Position numbers and translations under genes: made by a program
Assembly: GCA_012295275.1 (NCBI GenBank)
Contig: CM022673.1
Location: 29,647,136-29,707,135 of the forward strand
Length of the DNA stretch: 60,000 nucleotides
Source: Chrysomallon squamiferum
Taxonomy: Eukaryota; Mollusca; Gastropoda; Neomphalida; Peltospiridae
Direction: 5' to 3'
Part shown: piece by piece, positions 27,350 to 40,454 of the stretch
Layout of the letters: each line of letters begins with the position of its first letter
Numbering within the stretch: position 1 is the first letter of the stretch
Notes under the pieces: model-generated
Database searches by the model: none
Seen by the model: only the letters and a program-made list of their open reading frames with translations
What the model was told of the DNA's origin: nothing

Positions 27350-27480
27350 TGTTATATCACATATACAAGTAGTATTTAACAATAAGAGACAATATAATTA
27401 TGATTACTGGAATGGTTTAAATACATGATTTGTCACTGACGTTAACATATTACTCACAAGCCATTTTAGTCTATTTATGA
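25920..27480 (+). other. Intron 3, single-copy part
   Basis: AT-rich sequence with an AAAT run at about 27060-27090 and TATA/GATA-type repeats at about 27180-27350, including a perfect GATA run near 27320-27348. No exon is supported. Confidence 0.55.
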
Positions 27481-27484
27481 AAAT

Positions 27485-27895
27485 TTAAAAAAAGTCTTTG
27501 ATGTTGTAGTGTTTGATCAAATAAGTCTCCGACACTGCACAATTTCTGAAAATAAGTCCAGCATTTGCACAGTTTGTGATAATAAGTCACTGCTATTGCA
27601 CAGTTTGTGATAATACGTCTCTGACATTTAATAGCTTGTGAAAATAAATCACTGACACTAAATGCTTTGTGAAGATACGCTCCTGACATTGAATAATTTG
27701 TCACAATAAATAATGACAATGTAGAGTTTGTGAAAATACGTCACTGACGTAGTACAGTTTGTGAAAACAAATAAGTCTCTGACGTAATACAGTTTGTGAA
27801 AATAAATAAGTCTCTGACGTAATACAGTTTGTGAAAATAAATAAGTCTCTGACGTAATACAGTTTGTGAAAATAAATAAGACCCTGACACTGATA
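27485..27895. repeat. 33-39-bp tandem repeat with CRE-like TGACGTAA cores
   Basis: About eleven units of the form CAGTTTGTGAAAATAAATAAG, TCTCTGACGTAATA. The early units are diverged (TGACATT, TGACACT) and the last four are nearly identical with TGACGTAA or TGACGTAG. The array ends about 40 bases before the branch/acceptor region of exon 4. Confidence 0.8.
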
Positions 27896-27935
27896 ATTAA
27901 ACTAAAACTAAAAGTACGAGTTTTCTTTTTCACAG

Positions 27936-28050
27936 AGCGACAGACCAAGACGACACCTGGGAAAATCCGTTTAGCAAGTTACAAAAACGCCGACTGGAGA
28001 TAATGAGCAGAGCGTTAAAAAGAGAGGCAGATTACAACACGCAACCATTG
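27936..28050 (+). CDS. Elevenin precursor, shared exon 4 (propeptide)
   Basis: The exon begins after TTTTTCACAG at 27935, preceded by a polypyrimidine tract, and ends at donor GTTAGT (28051). It is 115 bases, phase 2 in and phase 0 out. The alternative acceptor two bases later gives an in-frame stop, so 27936 is required. It completes Leu58 and encodes residues 59-96 of the precursor, starting ATDQDDTWENPF, with Lys-Arg-Arg near residue 76 and Lys-Arg near residue 87. No second cysteine pair is present, so this is the spacer propeptide typical of elevenin precursors and not another hormone. Confidence 0.82.
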
Positions 28051-28500
28051 GTTAGTACACTTCTTTCCTTTGTTACTTACGTGTAATTTTATTGGTTGAT
28101 TTTAAACTAAGAGGGTTACAATACGCAACCATTGGTTAGTATACTTCTTTCCTTTGTTATTTACGTGTAATTTTATTGGTTGATTTTAAACTAAGAGGGT
28201 TACAACACGCAACCATTGGTTAGTATACTTCTTTCCTTTGTTACTTACGTGTAATTTCATTGGTTGATTTTAAACTAACAGGGTTACAACACGCAACCAT
28301 TGGTTAGTATACTTTTTTCCTTTGTTACTTACGTGTAATTTTATTGGTTGATTTTAAACTAAGAGGGTTACAATACGCAACCATTGGTTAGTATACTTGT
28401 CTTGTTTCCTTTGTTAAATTTACGTGTAATTTTATTGGTTGATTTTAAACTAATGGTCAAAAATTGAGGCAGATTACAATACGTAACCATTAGTTACTAT
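28051..28500. repeat. 84-bp tandem repeat that copies the exon 4 splice donor
   Basis: The junction ACGCAACCATTG/GTTAGTA recurs with its donor at 28051, 28135, 28219, 28303 and 28387, an exact 84-base period. Each unit also contains TTCCTTTGTTACTTACGTG and ATTGGTTGATTTTAAACTAA. A sixth, diverged copy near 28466-28492 again shows the exon-like GAGGCAGATTACAA but has lost the donor GT. Use of any downstream donor would read into a stop in the first repeat unit. Confidence 0.85.
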
Positions 28501-28641
28501 TTTTGTCTTTACGTCAACTAGTTAGTTGCCATTTACTGAAAACGAATATAATTATATTTTCTTTGAATATAATCAAGTACACGCTCATAACATGGACATA
28601 CTTACGTACTTACGTACTTAAATACACGCATGCTACACGTG

Positions 28642-28703
28642 TATACATACATACATACATACATACATACATACATACATACATACATACATACATACAT
28701 ACA

Positions 28704-28731
<28 letters not shown>
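28642..28731. repeat. (CATA)n microsatellite
   Basis: About 90 bases of perfect CATA units. Confidence 0.95.
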
Positions 28732-28734
<3 letters not shown>

Positions 28735-28799
28735 CTACAGTAGATTACATGGCACTTTACAGAAACAGAAGCTAAAACTTTCAAAAATCTAAAAAAGAA

Positions 28800-29163
28800 T
28801 AATATGCACCGGAACACCACATTAAGAAACTGAAAAGAAAGAAAGAAAAAAATCCCACCCCCCAATCTCCAACCCCCCCCAAACATTTAATTATATTTAA
28901 ATTAAATAAAAATCTTTAAAAGTTACATCTCATATTAAAATATTTAAAAAAAATATGTTATCAGGTTTAGACTCAGAAAAAATATATATCTTCTTTGGAC
29001 GCCATATAAAATTAATTATTAAAGAAACTAATGTTTTTTTTAAAAAAGAAAGAATAATGAAAAAGAAGGGAAAATGATGCTGAAGCTGACAAAATGAAAA
29101 TTCGAAAAATCCTTAAGAATTAGAAGTTTCATAACTGCTGGAACAAAAAATATATATATATAT

Positions 29164-29201
<38 letters not shown>

Positions 29202-29255
29202 AAATAAGAAAATAAATAAATAAATAAAAATAATAATAATAATAAAAAAAAAAAA

Positions 29256-29293
<38 letters not shown>

Positions 29294-30120
29294 TAATAAT
29301 AATAATAAATAAATAAATAAATAAAGTAATAAAAATAATAAATAAATAAATAATTAATTTAAAAAATAAAAATATAAAACAATTAAAATAATAACAGCAT
29401 TCGCAAAACTGGAAATTTTATCAAGAATAAATAACATACTACAGTTTAAATTTAAAAAGTTATCGTTCAGATAATTTCCATTCGTATGACCATTGTAGAG
29501 GACAGAATAAACAAAAATAAAAGTAATCGCTGAAATGGAGTTTGCATTTCAAGCATAAATAAAATTTTAATTTTTTTTAAATAAACACACTCATTCACAT
29601 ACCTTCACATGCACACGCACAATACAAATATTTACTCAAACACAAAAATAAAAAAAATTAAATTAAAATAAAAATAAATTAAAATTTAATTGGTTTTATT
29701 TCTAACAATGAAAAGAAAATGGAGTTTTTAAATAACCAGTTCACACTTTTTTTTTACAGCGAACAGTTTCCATTAATTTTTTTTTTTAATTTTTTTTGGG
29801 GCAGTCAATATCAAAGAAAAAACATTTTTCGAGTTAATTTGTTTGTTTTTTTTCTTTCAAAACCGTAATCCTTTTCTTTTACTTTCTCTGTTGATTCTTT
29901 TATTTATTTATTTCTTCTTTCTTGATTATTTTATTTATTTGTTTATTTTTTTAATTCTTATATTTATTTAGTATTTTCTTGATTATTTTATTTGTTTCTC
30001 CTTTCGTGATACTTTTTTTCTTTTCTTTCGTTCTTTTCTAGAAGTAGTGTCCTAATATTGCCATTTGGATAATTTTTATGATAACGTGATTGTTCAGTTT
30101 CATTTGTTATTGCATTATTA
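28800..30120. other. Intron 4, AT-rich low complexity
   Basis: Poly-A at about 29168-29200, AAT and AAAT runs to about 29360, and T-rich sequence around 29750-30050. No exon seen. Confidence 0.6.
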
Positions 30121-31650
30121 TGTATCTTATACGTACATTTTTAAACACACACACACACATACAAACATATATACACACAGAAACATGCATACATACATAC
30201 ATAGATGCATGTACGTATGTATATATGTATATGTATGTCTGTATGTGTGTATATGTAGCAGTATCAGAATTTTTTACTTTTCCAGAACACAGGAAGTAGA
30301 ACGTAACAGCTACGGGTGGGTTCAGACAATTTATTCGATATCACACAAAAATGAAGACAAGGAAAAACACCCTACGAGAACAATAAAACAATAAATATCA
30401 CATCATAGAGTACATATAGCATCAAGTTATAGAATAATTTATGTATATATATAACATTTATATCAAATTTAATTTAATGTATATATATTCATCTCATTTA
30501 TATTGAATTATCTTGCTTTAAATTAAGCAAATGTAAATTTGATAACTATAAAGCAAATACATATTCATCATTTATATATCATTTATATCACAATTTAAGC
30601 AAATGTATATCTAAAATAATTCATCTCATCATAAAATAATGTAAATTGAATTATCTTGCTTTAAATCCTGAGTATTTAATGCCAAACTATAAAAGCATTT
30701 GATAACATAAAGCAAATACATGTAATAAATACACTTGATTAACATGACAAATACAACTAGTCATATACCACAGTTATACATGACAAACTGATATTTGACA
30801 AACATAATACATAAAAACTCATACCAGGTAGATGACACCTGGGTGTAAGAAACTGGATTCTCCAGTACACTGAACGAGAACAGGACAATCTACAAATCAA
30901 ATACAAGACATATAAAAGAAACTACCGACAATTACACAATTAACACATCACATATCGCCAACCACGATGCACCAAAACATGTCCACACACACATAAAAAA
31001 ATACACATACAAAATACATATACACAATTGACATTTCATTCAGATTGTATGTTTTCTTTAAGCCAGCTATCTTGAACAAATGTTTATTCAATGTAATTTA
31101 ATCCATATATCCAATATAAATAATAATTACTTTATATATTCATAAAGTAATTAAACAAGTACTTTCTAATGGTGTTAAATAACAATGCATGTATACAAAA
31201 CATACATATATTAAATAAAACAAAATACAGACTAACCTTTCAGATAATATCCCCTTTCAAATAATAAATTCAGTTCCACCTTTAAAAATGAAATCTGGCC
31301 TGACAGTATAATCTTAGCAGGAGAAATAAACCTGAACACTTGAGCCAAGTTGTTTATTCCCTGATGGGCTTGAGAGAGGAGTTTGGGAACAATAGTTAAC
31401 ACGCAAGGCAAGTAACGTGTGTTAGTACAGTGTAAGCTGAATGAAACAATCACCACAATGACAAGTTACCAGCCTATTGTTTGGCATAACCTGGCTAGGG
31501 ATAAAAATAAAACTTTAGTTACACAATAAGCTGACAGGAGGCAAGCTGTAAATAAAACCTTACATTAATGACAAAGCCTGCTAAAAAGCAAATATCTGCA
31601 CATAAAACATTAAATACAAATCCTAACTAAAACAAATACCACATACTTCC
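30120..31650. other. Intron 4, no gene seen
   Basis: Starts with CA/CATA repeats to about 30260. The remainder is moderately complex AT-rich sequence, possibly old transposon DNA, with no reading frame or terminal repeat that I can identify. Confidence 0.45.
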
Positions 31651-31654
31651 ACAT

Positions 31655-32052
31655 ATATATATGTATATGTGTGTATGTGTGTATGTGTGTATGTGTGTAT
31701 GTGTGTATGTATATATGTATATGTATGTATGTATGTATATATGTATATGTATGTCTGTATGTGTGTATATATATATATATATGTGTATATGTATGTATGT
31801 ATATATATATATATGTATATGTATGTATGTATGTATATGTATGTATGTGTATGTATGTATATATGTATATGTGTGTATGTATGTATGTATGTATATGTGT
31901 GTATGTATGTATGTGTGTATGTATGTATATATGTATATATGTATATGTGTATATGTGTATATGTATGTATGCATGTATGCATGTATGCATGTATGTATGT
32001 ATATATGTATATGTGTATATGTGTATATGTATGTATGCATGTATGTATGTCT
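31655..32052. repeat. (TATG)n microsatellite, about 400 bp
   Basis: TATG, TGTG and TATA units in a long compound array. All overlapping frames on both strands are repeat translations. Confidence 0.95.
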
Positions 32053-32059
32053 GTCAGAG

Positions 32060-33120
32060 GGCACTTCCAAAGCAAAAGAAACACAGACAGTAAACCGAAA
32101 TAAAAGCAGCAACAAACGAGGAAAACAAAAATGTAATAATACTATTTTTCTCACATTTAATCATTTTTTTATTTTTTTTATTTTAGAACAATATGTTTTC
32201 GTTTTCCATACTGATATTTCTTACAAAACAACAAATTTCATCTATTTACTGGGGAAAAAGAGTCTGATAAATTAAAGATATTAAAAATTTTAATTGAAAT
32301 CTTTCTTTTGTAACGTGATGTTTCCAAACCTTTACATCAGAAAAATATATCTTTTATATTTTTCTTTTTAAATTACTCTTTCGTTATTTTTTCTTTCTAA
32401 ATTATATCAAATAATGCAATGTTCGTAATTTATATTTGCCGAGCTTTTTTCTTTCGTGTTGCTTGCATATTGTAAAATTGGACACAAAAATAACTTTTTC
32501 CATTTAGTGCATACAGGTCAGACAAATACTCTATTTCAATGTACATGTTTGTTCAACTAAAATATATAATCACAGAAAAAAGAAAAAAATATATATATAA
32601 TTTTATTTTTTTATCTAAATTGTATGCATGTCTCAGTATATATAATGATAGAAAAGATTTATATATACACACACATACATATTTGATGTTAACAGTAAGC
32701 ATATCTCATTATACATAATTTGAAATATTAATGAAAGAAAAGATATACTTTTTAAATGAAGCAAAAATATATGCTTTGTTATTTGTACATTCAATTTTAC
32801 AGTTAAGTTCTGTACTATTACATTATACGTTTCTACTTAATATTTGTCACATTTTTTATTATCTTTCATACCAGAGAATACTGAAAACATTTACAGTCTA
32901 ATTAATATTCGGAAATATCAAAATCTATATTTTAAAAACGAAATATAAGAAAACATGATATTTTACATATCGTTACTATAATGATTATGTTTAGATGATG
33001 GTTGACAACTTTCTATTGAACTTTTTAATGAACACACACACGCACATATACGAGAAACAGAAAGAGAGATACCGGATATTTCATTATCTCAGTAAAATGT
33101 CAGTTTATGTTTAAAAACTT
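32060..33120. other. Intron 4, no gene seen
   Basis: AT-rich unique sequence without exon signals. Confidence 0.5.
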
Positions 33121-33129
33121 AGCCAATCT

Positions 33130-33500
33130 TGGACAGAACCTGGGTTTTTTTTTTCTTTAATCTGCCCATTATACGCGTGCATGAACTTTTATTTCTGACC
33201 GGAGGCGCCAGCCAGGGTGGCCTACACTTGATGTCCTGATTATTTTCCGTCATCTGCAGCCATTGATGTTTCGTCCACGTTCGTTTTGATCTCACTTTGG
33301 ACAAACAGCGACGCTTGTCATTGATGCATGGCCGTGTTCATGCATGTTGCCGCCCACACGCGTTCACGGTGCAGTATTAAAAGCGAGATTGTTGACGCAC
33401 AAAGCAGTTTTATGACGCTGTTTGATCGTAAAAGGATTGCTGCATGCCGCTTGCCAAACTGGCAACTGCCTGGAAATGGCCAAATTAGCCACACTGACAA
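33130..33500. other. CpG-bearing segment inside intron 4
   Basis: A patch of about 370 bases with balanced composition and frequent CpG between AT-rich flanks. Short open frames occur on both strands, none with recognisable similarity. It could be an intronic regulatory element or a fixed old insertion. Confidence 0.3.
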
Positions 33501-33509
33501 CTAATCTCG

Positions 33510-34599
33510 TTATTAATATCACTCACAGCTCAGTCAGATTTTTTGTTATCGAACATTCGAGTATTTTGTTACGTCAGATACGTAAACACTGTCTATTTAA
33601 TGAAAAATTTAAAAAAAATGAAAATACAAATTTTAATCGAGTTCTTAGGGTTACGTTTCGAATTAAAACTTTCCGGACAGAAATCTATTTCATGAATTTC
33701 AGAATACTTCCGGACAAATTTGTTTTATGTATGTTTGTGTGTCTGTGTGTAAAAAAATATTCACGAGTACTCTCTATTTCCGAATGCAAGATTATAAATA
33801 TGAGATGTGTTCTATTAAAATAAAAATGTGGTAATATTATCGGTGAAAATATCCAGTCTACGCGATCAAAAACTATTTTCAGTCTCGTTTCAAATAATTA
33901 AAATATATGTTGTGGAATTTTTTCACAATTTTCGTTTTTTCTGAAATTAATGAAATAAATTTCAGTCCTGAAACACAGACAACTTTAATTCGTAAGATAA
34001 CTCTACTCACGTTTCTGTGAGGTTGTGAGGTTGTGAGGTTGTGTTATCAATGTCCTGCCAGAAACTGATTTCATTAAATGCAGCCTAACTGCAGATACTT
34101 TGTTTTAAAATGGCTCTGAATTTGTAGTACTCCATTATCAGCTACAAAGACAGACGCTAAAAACAAAATTTCACGAACTTCACGAAAATGTATAAAGAAA
34201 AAAAACATCTCGTGAAATTCGTAAAATTCGTGAGGTTTTGTTTTTTAGTGTTAGTAGCTGATAATACAACACTACAAATGCACAGTCATTTTAAAACATA
34301 AATATATATAAACACACATTTCTGCGAGTTCGTATGGTTTTTTTTTTATTATCAGTAAAAATGTATTGTGTTTTTTAACCCTGAATTCCAATAATCTATA
34401 CTTGTTTTATCAACGCTACATGAACTTGTTTAGGTGATAGATGTCTGTTGGGTTATAAGATTACACTATCAGTTACAAATTATTACAGTGAATACTGATC
34501 AGAACTATGTTAATATCAAGAAATCGAAAACATAATATGTATGCATATGCATGTGTGTGTGGAGAACCCTATATTTAAATGTTGTGAGACATTTTTTAT

Positions 34600-34600
<1 letters not shown>
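33510..34600. other. Intron 4, no gene seen
   Basis: AT-rich sequence with a short GGTTGTGA triplication at about 34018-34040. It is followed by a T homopolymer at 34607-34636. Confidence 0.5.
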
Positions 34601-34637
<37 letters not shown>

Positions 34638-34752
34638 ATTTAGATTTGGGGTTTTGTTTATTGGGCGAGTCTTCTTCTTCATAATGATATTTTTAAAGTA
34701 TTAATTTTTTTGTATTTCTTCTAAGACAAATTTTAATTTTGTTTTCTTTCAG

Positions 34753-34809
34753 AACGCAGATGAATTCTGGGATAGCTTGCTAAGGCGAAGGTCAGCTGAC
34801 CATCAATGA
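34753..34809 (+). CDS. Elevenin precursor, shared last exon and stop
   Basis: Acceptor TTTCTTTCAG ends at 34752. The phase-0 exon encodes NADEFWDSLLRRRSADHQ and stops with TGA at 34807-34809. Together with the earlier exons this gives a precursor of 114 residues, a normal length for an elevenin precursor, in either the A or the B form. The Arg-Arg-Arg near the end is a further basic site. The 3' UTR continues beyond; AATATAAA near 34984 is a possible weak polyadenylation signal. Confidence 0.82.
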   Translation, partial: NADEFWDSLLRRRSADHQ

Positions 34810-35163
34810 CGAGCCACGTGACTCCAGTCTGCGGGTTGCAGGTGTCAGTCAGCAGTGTACCTGGATGATAACAAATCATTAACGCCTTAATTAACTTTCC
34901 ATTGACGTCACTAAGTAATAATCTACTGTTTTGTAACACTGAGTAATTAGCGTGTATCAGGTGATGAGTCGTTTATAAAGAACTGAATATAAAATTTGCA
35001 ATATAGTTTGCGTTTTTCTTTTATAAATTATATAAATGTGTTTGTTTTTGCTGTTAGACGGGTTAATTGCTTCATACAGTTTGCTATATTCACATCGAAT
35101 TAAAGAAATGAGAAACAACAATCCCGCATAAGCTGTTCTTTTTGTAGTTGTATTAAATAGTAG

Positions 35164-35264
<101 letters not shown>

Positions 35265-35294
35265 CTTCACCTCAGGACATATTATCAGTCTCAG

Positions 35295-35365
35295 ATGACT
35301 TATGGTTAAACAGTCGGCTTTACGGTTTACAGGTTCATGGATCAAATCACAGTTCAGGCTTCCAG
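35295..35365 (+). mobile_element. Possible degenerate tRNA-derived SINE head
   Basis: TGGTTAAACAGTCGGC followed about 30 bases later by GGTTCATGGATCAAATC resembles a decayed A-box/B-box pair. The match is weak and no SINE body is recognisable. Confidence 0.25.
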
Positions 35366-35369
35366 TTCA

Positions 35370-37600
35370 AAGCTAACTGTGGAGGTGTAACATCTTAATA
35401 CACTTTCATCACATTAAAACTGTCTTTAACAGACAGATCCCTACATTACATTTCAAGACAGACAAAGGCAACTTTCAAATATTTAACATATAAAAGTGTG
35501 TTGTACGCATCATCCAGACAGAAAACTAAGAGTTATGAAAAGTATCGTTATCATATTTGACTCTGCAAACTCGTGAATATATATTTAAACAGCTTTAAAT
35601 TTCGTGTCTTAATTCAGTCAGAAATTGTTAAGAGTCCAAGAACTATATAAGAGAATAATAAAATATTGTACATCTGTTTATCGCGCTACTGGCTGCAAGA
35701 TGAACAAGAAAGAAAACAAATCTCAAATATACACAAAAACTCTGAAACGCAAATGCATGATGAAATATAAGCTACAGAACTTGTAACCCTTATGTATGTT
35801 GTTTGTTGGAATAGTACTTCTTATACTAGTTGATTGTGAAAGATATTAGTTTTGGGTGAAAAAAAAAAATGTAGAGACGAAAAGTAGGAAAATCTTGAGA
35901 AAAGTTTGTCTGTTGAATTATATTGTGTGATCCAGACACGAAGTGCGGCGAATGAAACTGGAACAGATTAAGTAAAACATAATTATAATTACCAGCGTGC
36001 AAACAGACATCATTTTAAAACATACATTTCTACAGCTATCACATAATTAACACCTTGCTTCTGTTAAAGTAGTGTCGGTTTGTCATTGTAAAGAAGCAGT
36101 GTATATTAAAAAAAACAGTGTAGTGTTTAATATGATTAATACAGACGTTAGTCAGAGGTATAAGAATAGGATTATTCTTTCAAATTTTTTTTTATAAAAA
36201 ACAACAACAAAAAAACTAACAAAAAAGACAAACGAAACAAATAATAATAATAAAAATAAATAAATAATTTCAAAAAAAATATTCTCTATTGACAAACACT
36301 TGTCGTATAAATAAACTGTAGACATAAAACTAGCCAGCACTGCTTGTACTAGGAGTCTCTGCTATTTGTTTGTTGTTGTTTTTTTCTCTATAAATCTTAC
36401 AAATTGGAGCTGACTGGGCGAATTAAAGCAAGCTGGTTTAACTAATCCATTGTGACTGTGTTAGTAATTGTTTTTATTACGTTTCCACGGCGAACGGGAC
36501 GGCAGGGGCGAGTTAGAATGGTTCACACGTCCACACCAGACGTTGTCACCGCTTGATTCGATTACAGCACTCACTCGCGAAGTCAAACTGCTTTCTAACG
36601 AAATCAGCGAGAACGGCTTCAGAAAACAGATTTATAATATTAACCCAATTGATTGCGGGTGGGGTTTTTCCCGCTGTTTTATTTATTTATTTATGTTTGT
36701 TTTTTGTTTTTTTTTTCTTTATTTGTTTGCTTGTTTATTGGTTGAGTGATTGATTTATTGATTGATTTTTTTTTTTATTACTGATTATTGCTATTTTGGT
36801 CTGGTCGTTGTCATTGTTGTTGTTGTTATCATTATTATTATTATTTATCTTAGGTCAATTCAGGTCCATATGTTAGAGGATTATGTGTTATACCACGCCT
36901 TTTTTCCCTTTCTTCTAATTTTTTTCTTTATTTCTTAATTTAAAAAAATAATAATAAAATTAAAAAAATACAAATATTTTTGTTTATCATTTTTATTGTA
37001 TCATTAGTAATTTATGTCCATGTGTGAAATATACGTATACGTATACATGTATATGCAAATTTCATCCATTATATTTTCCTTCTCCTAAACTTTTTTATTA
37101 TTTTATTTTATTCGTTTTCATATACTCATGCGCATGTAATTTATTCGTATGTATGGGTGATATATAAAAACTGTCATTCAGGTTTCAACATTTTTTTCAA
37201 TATATTTCTGTAATTTGTGTTTCGATGGATATAAAGCAATACAGATACTACAAAGATCAGTTTTCAACTACTCTGCCGCATGTTTATTGTTCTACTCAGT
37301 TTATCAAAGGATAAATGTGTTTTAAAAACAAAACAGTATTTTCTAGGGTAGGTTAAGTTACTGATATCCAGGCTTAAATGAAAAAGCAATGCTAAATATC
37401 AGAAAATCCGTATAATCGGATGTAATCTGGTTGACTTTTAACAATAATACAGCCATCTGCTGTTTGTGATTTATGTAATGTAATAAACTAATATGGTGAT
37501 TAAGTTTTGAACAAACCAAGACAAGATTAACTCTGAAATACATGCAAATAATTTTCTGTGTCTCTGTGTGTGTGTGTGTAGCTTGCAGTTTTATGTTAGT
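35370..37600. other. Intergenic stretch, no gene seen
   Basis: AT-rich, with T-rich low complexity around 36680-36980. The segment 36470-36660 has more CpG and an open frame on the plus strand (starting MFLLRFHGERDG) but no splice context or family match. Confidence 0.45.
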
Positions 37601-37639
37601 TTGTTTGTGTGTATGTTGGTGTGTGTGTGTGTGTGTATC

Positions 37640-37856
37640 TGTGTTTTCTGATTGTGTTGGAGTATGTGTCTGTGTGTCTGTTTTCTGTTTGTGTTGGAGT
37701 ATGTCTGTGTGTCTGTGTTTTGTGTTTGTGTTGGAGTATGTGTCTGTGTGTCTGTGTTTTGTGTTTGTGTTGGAGTATGTGTCTGTGTGTCTGTGTTTTG
37801 TGTTTGTGTTGGAGTATGTGTCTGTGTGTCTGTTTTGTGTTTGTGTGGGAGTATCT
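37640..37856. repeat. 39-bp GT-rich minisatellite
   Basis: About five units of TGTTTGTGTTGGAGTATG, TGTCTGTGTGTCTGTGTTT with minor length variants. The period is a multiple of three, which explains the repeated Ser-Val-Cys-Leu-Cys frame; this is not evidence of a protein. Confidence 0.9.
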
Positions 37857-37869
37857 TTCAGTTTCTATA

Positions 37870-39270
37870 TATAAAATATTTCTAAAACTGTTACGTTTAA
37901 CGTTCAACTGCGACGTTTCTTAAAACACGTGCCAAATAATTATCAAAAACTTGGCAGCCAAAATGTGTCTTCTAGACTTGGCTTCGGTGGTATCCATACC
38001 AACGTAGATAATTAGACGATTGATCAACTTTATTCTAAGGACTTACAACATCAAACATGGAGTACACACCCAATATTGATATCCGTATTAAATGTGAATG
38101 CTTGAATGTCAGTCTTCCCTGCTTGATTCCTTCATCTTTATCGACAATATTTTTAAAACAGACACACATACTAACAACCGAACAACACAAAGGAGTCAGA
38201 ACATGATATTTGTAATCCCTTTAGGTTCTAAAGTTTTGCCAGTGTCATATTAATTAGAAAAATAATAAGAAGGAAAAACATATTCTTAATTTCAGTTTGC
38301 TGCGGATCGATTGATTTTCTTAGGTTTTGCAGCTCACGTTGAAATGTTTAACTAGAAGTGGACAAACAAAAACAAGAAGATAGATATTTGCTAAGAAAAC
38401 ATTGTGGACATGCACGAATAAAGACTGATTAAAACAAGAAATAACAACTAGTTTTTCTCGTGTTGACCGAAATGCAGATGATCTATAATAATGTTTATTT
38501 ACTGTAAATGTGTGTGTGTGTGTATGTGAGAGGGTCTATTGTGTCTTGAATACAAATCAAAATAGTGTATTTCAACCTGACAGCGCGGGTTGCGTGTTCG
38601 TGTGCACGTGCTTGTGTAATTATTAATATTTTCGAAATCAGAATAAAGTGTGTGTGTGTGTGTGTGTGTTTTGAGTAACAAGTATTTCAAAAATAAATAA
38701 ATAAAAATTAAAAAGTTGGGTAAAAAATGTTTTAAATAGCTCAAAAATGTTAAATTTCTTTTGTATTATAATTTATATGTAATTAAGTCTAATTTCTGGC
38801 CATTCTGAATGACGAAATGGCGGTTCATATCTAGATGATGAACGAAACTGACAATGCTGACGTCATGAACGTATCTTGACTAATTTGTTCACGAAAATTA
38901 AACGTATTATCCTGATAACGAAAATGACTTTGACATATAACTAAATCACAAAGGCGCTTTACACGTGATGTAATACTGACAGATACTTATATCCTTAATT
39001 AATATGAAAATCCTGTAATGAAAAATCGGACTAATGAAATATTTTACTAAACTGAGTAACATTCTGTGACCTGTTTATCCGGGCAAAGCTGTAGACCAGG
39101 TGAGGTATTTCTTAATAATCTGTCATTCACAAATCAGGTGAACTTATAAATTATACACTGTTATTTCTTCATTAATAGTAAACATTACCATCAGACATTA
39201 AATACAATACTGGTGTGAAGTTATCAGCTGAAAGTTAATCTAAAAAAAATGCATGTTAGAGAATGAAATA
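37870..39270. other. Intergenic stretch, no gene seen
   Basis: Includes a short GT array near 38648-38670. A consensus CRE palindrome, TGACGTCA, sits at 38858-38865; without a promoter near it I do not call it functional. Confidence 0.5.
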
Positions 39271-39284
39271 AACATGTTGATGGA

Positions 39285-39365
39285 TGGATGGAGAGAGAGA
39301 GCAGATGAGTGAGACAGACAGACAGACAGACAGAGAGACAGATAGACAGAGAGACAGAGAAAAAA
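39285..39365. repeat. GGAT/GA/GACA short repeats
   Basis: Adjacent runs of GATG, GAGA and GACA units. Confidence 0.85.
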
Positions 39366-39775
39366 GAGGCAGAGAAACAGAGAGACCTATCAAGTACTGT
39401 AATATAATACATATAAATCATATTATTAGTAGTATTTTAGGTGTGCCTAAAATAACACCTATACCTGACTATTATCTAATTACGTTTTGTAATGTTTTCT
39501 ACATAAACTGATAATTTAAATCTGCAAAACAATGCTTATGCTAATAAAATTAACGGTTATTATTTCTCAGTTACTTAACTTCATGATATTGATATGTTGA
39601 GTGATAGATATTTCAAACATGACCAGCTATTTTCAGTTTTTCATTTGATGGTTATCGCTAAACTGTCATTTAATACTGTGTCAAAAAAACCCCATCTTGG
39701 GACAAATACTACAATACTAAATTCATTATTCAGATCTGCTAGAGAAAATAATTTACACACATTGAAAACAGACAT

Positions 39776-39908
<133 letters not shown>

Positions 39909-40394
39909 ATACTGGTTATCGATCTCAAACGTTACATATATTCTCGACCTTTCGCACTGCTAGTATTACAAAGAAAACATAAAGAAGACCTACACATTAA
40001 AAGTTTTATTGTTCACAAATATTTCAAAAATGATAACAGTATTTACACAATTAGTAAATACACGAGATTCTACGACTAAATACAATGACTTTATATATCT
40101 TACTTCGTTTTTTAATTGTCTTCTTTTCTTTATTTTTTGTAAAGATTAAAAGATAATATACTACAGTGCATTATGGTTTTTTTGACATTTGAAGTAATCG
40201 GTTCTGTATCATAATTTTGCGTCGAGTCCTGATATATATAAAAAATTTACTTGCATTATTATTATTATTATTATTATATCATTTTATTATTATTATTATT
40301 ATTATTATCATTTTATTATTTTTTTATTTTAAATTTGATATCTTTTAATTCTTTTTTATGTGTTAAGTTATTAATCAAATTATTTCTACAATGA

Positions 40395-40397
<3 letters not shown>

Positions 40398-40451
<54 letters not shown>
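40398..40451. repeat. (CT)n microsatellite
   Basis: Perfect CT array of about 54 bases preceded by ATT triplet runs at about 40254-40320. Confidence 0.95.

Positions 40452-40454
<3 letters not shown>

Noticed and set aside
31610-32275. Overlapping long frames on both strands, up to 204 codons
   Set aside because: TATG repeat read in every frame; no coding signal.
37542-37874. Cysteine-rich frame with a 13-residue repeat, resembling a small toxin or structural protein
   Set aside because: The 39-base GT-rich minisatellite gives open frames in several phases and on the reverse strand; there is no signal peptide with proper context.
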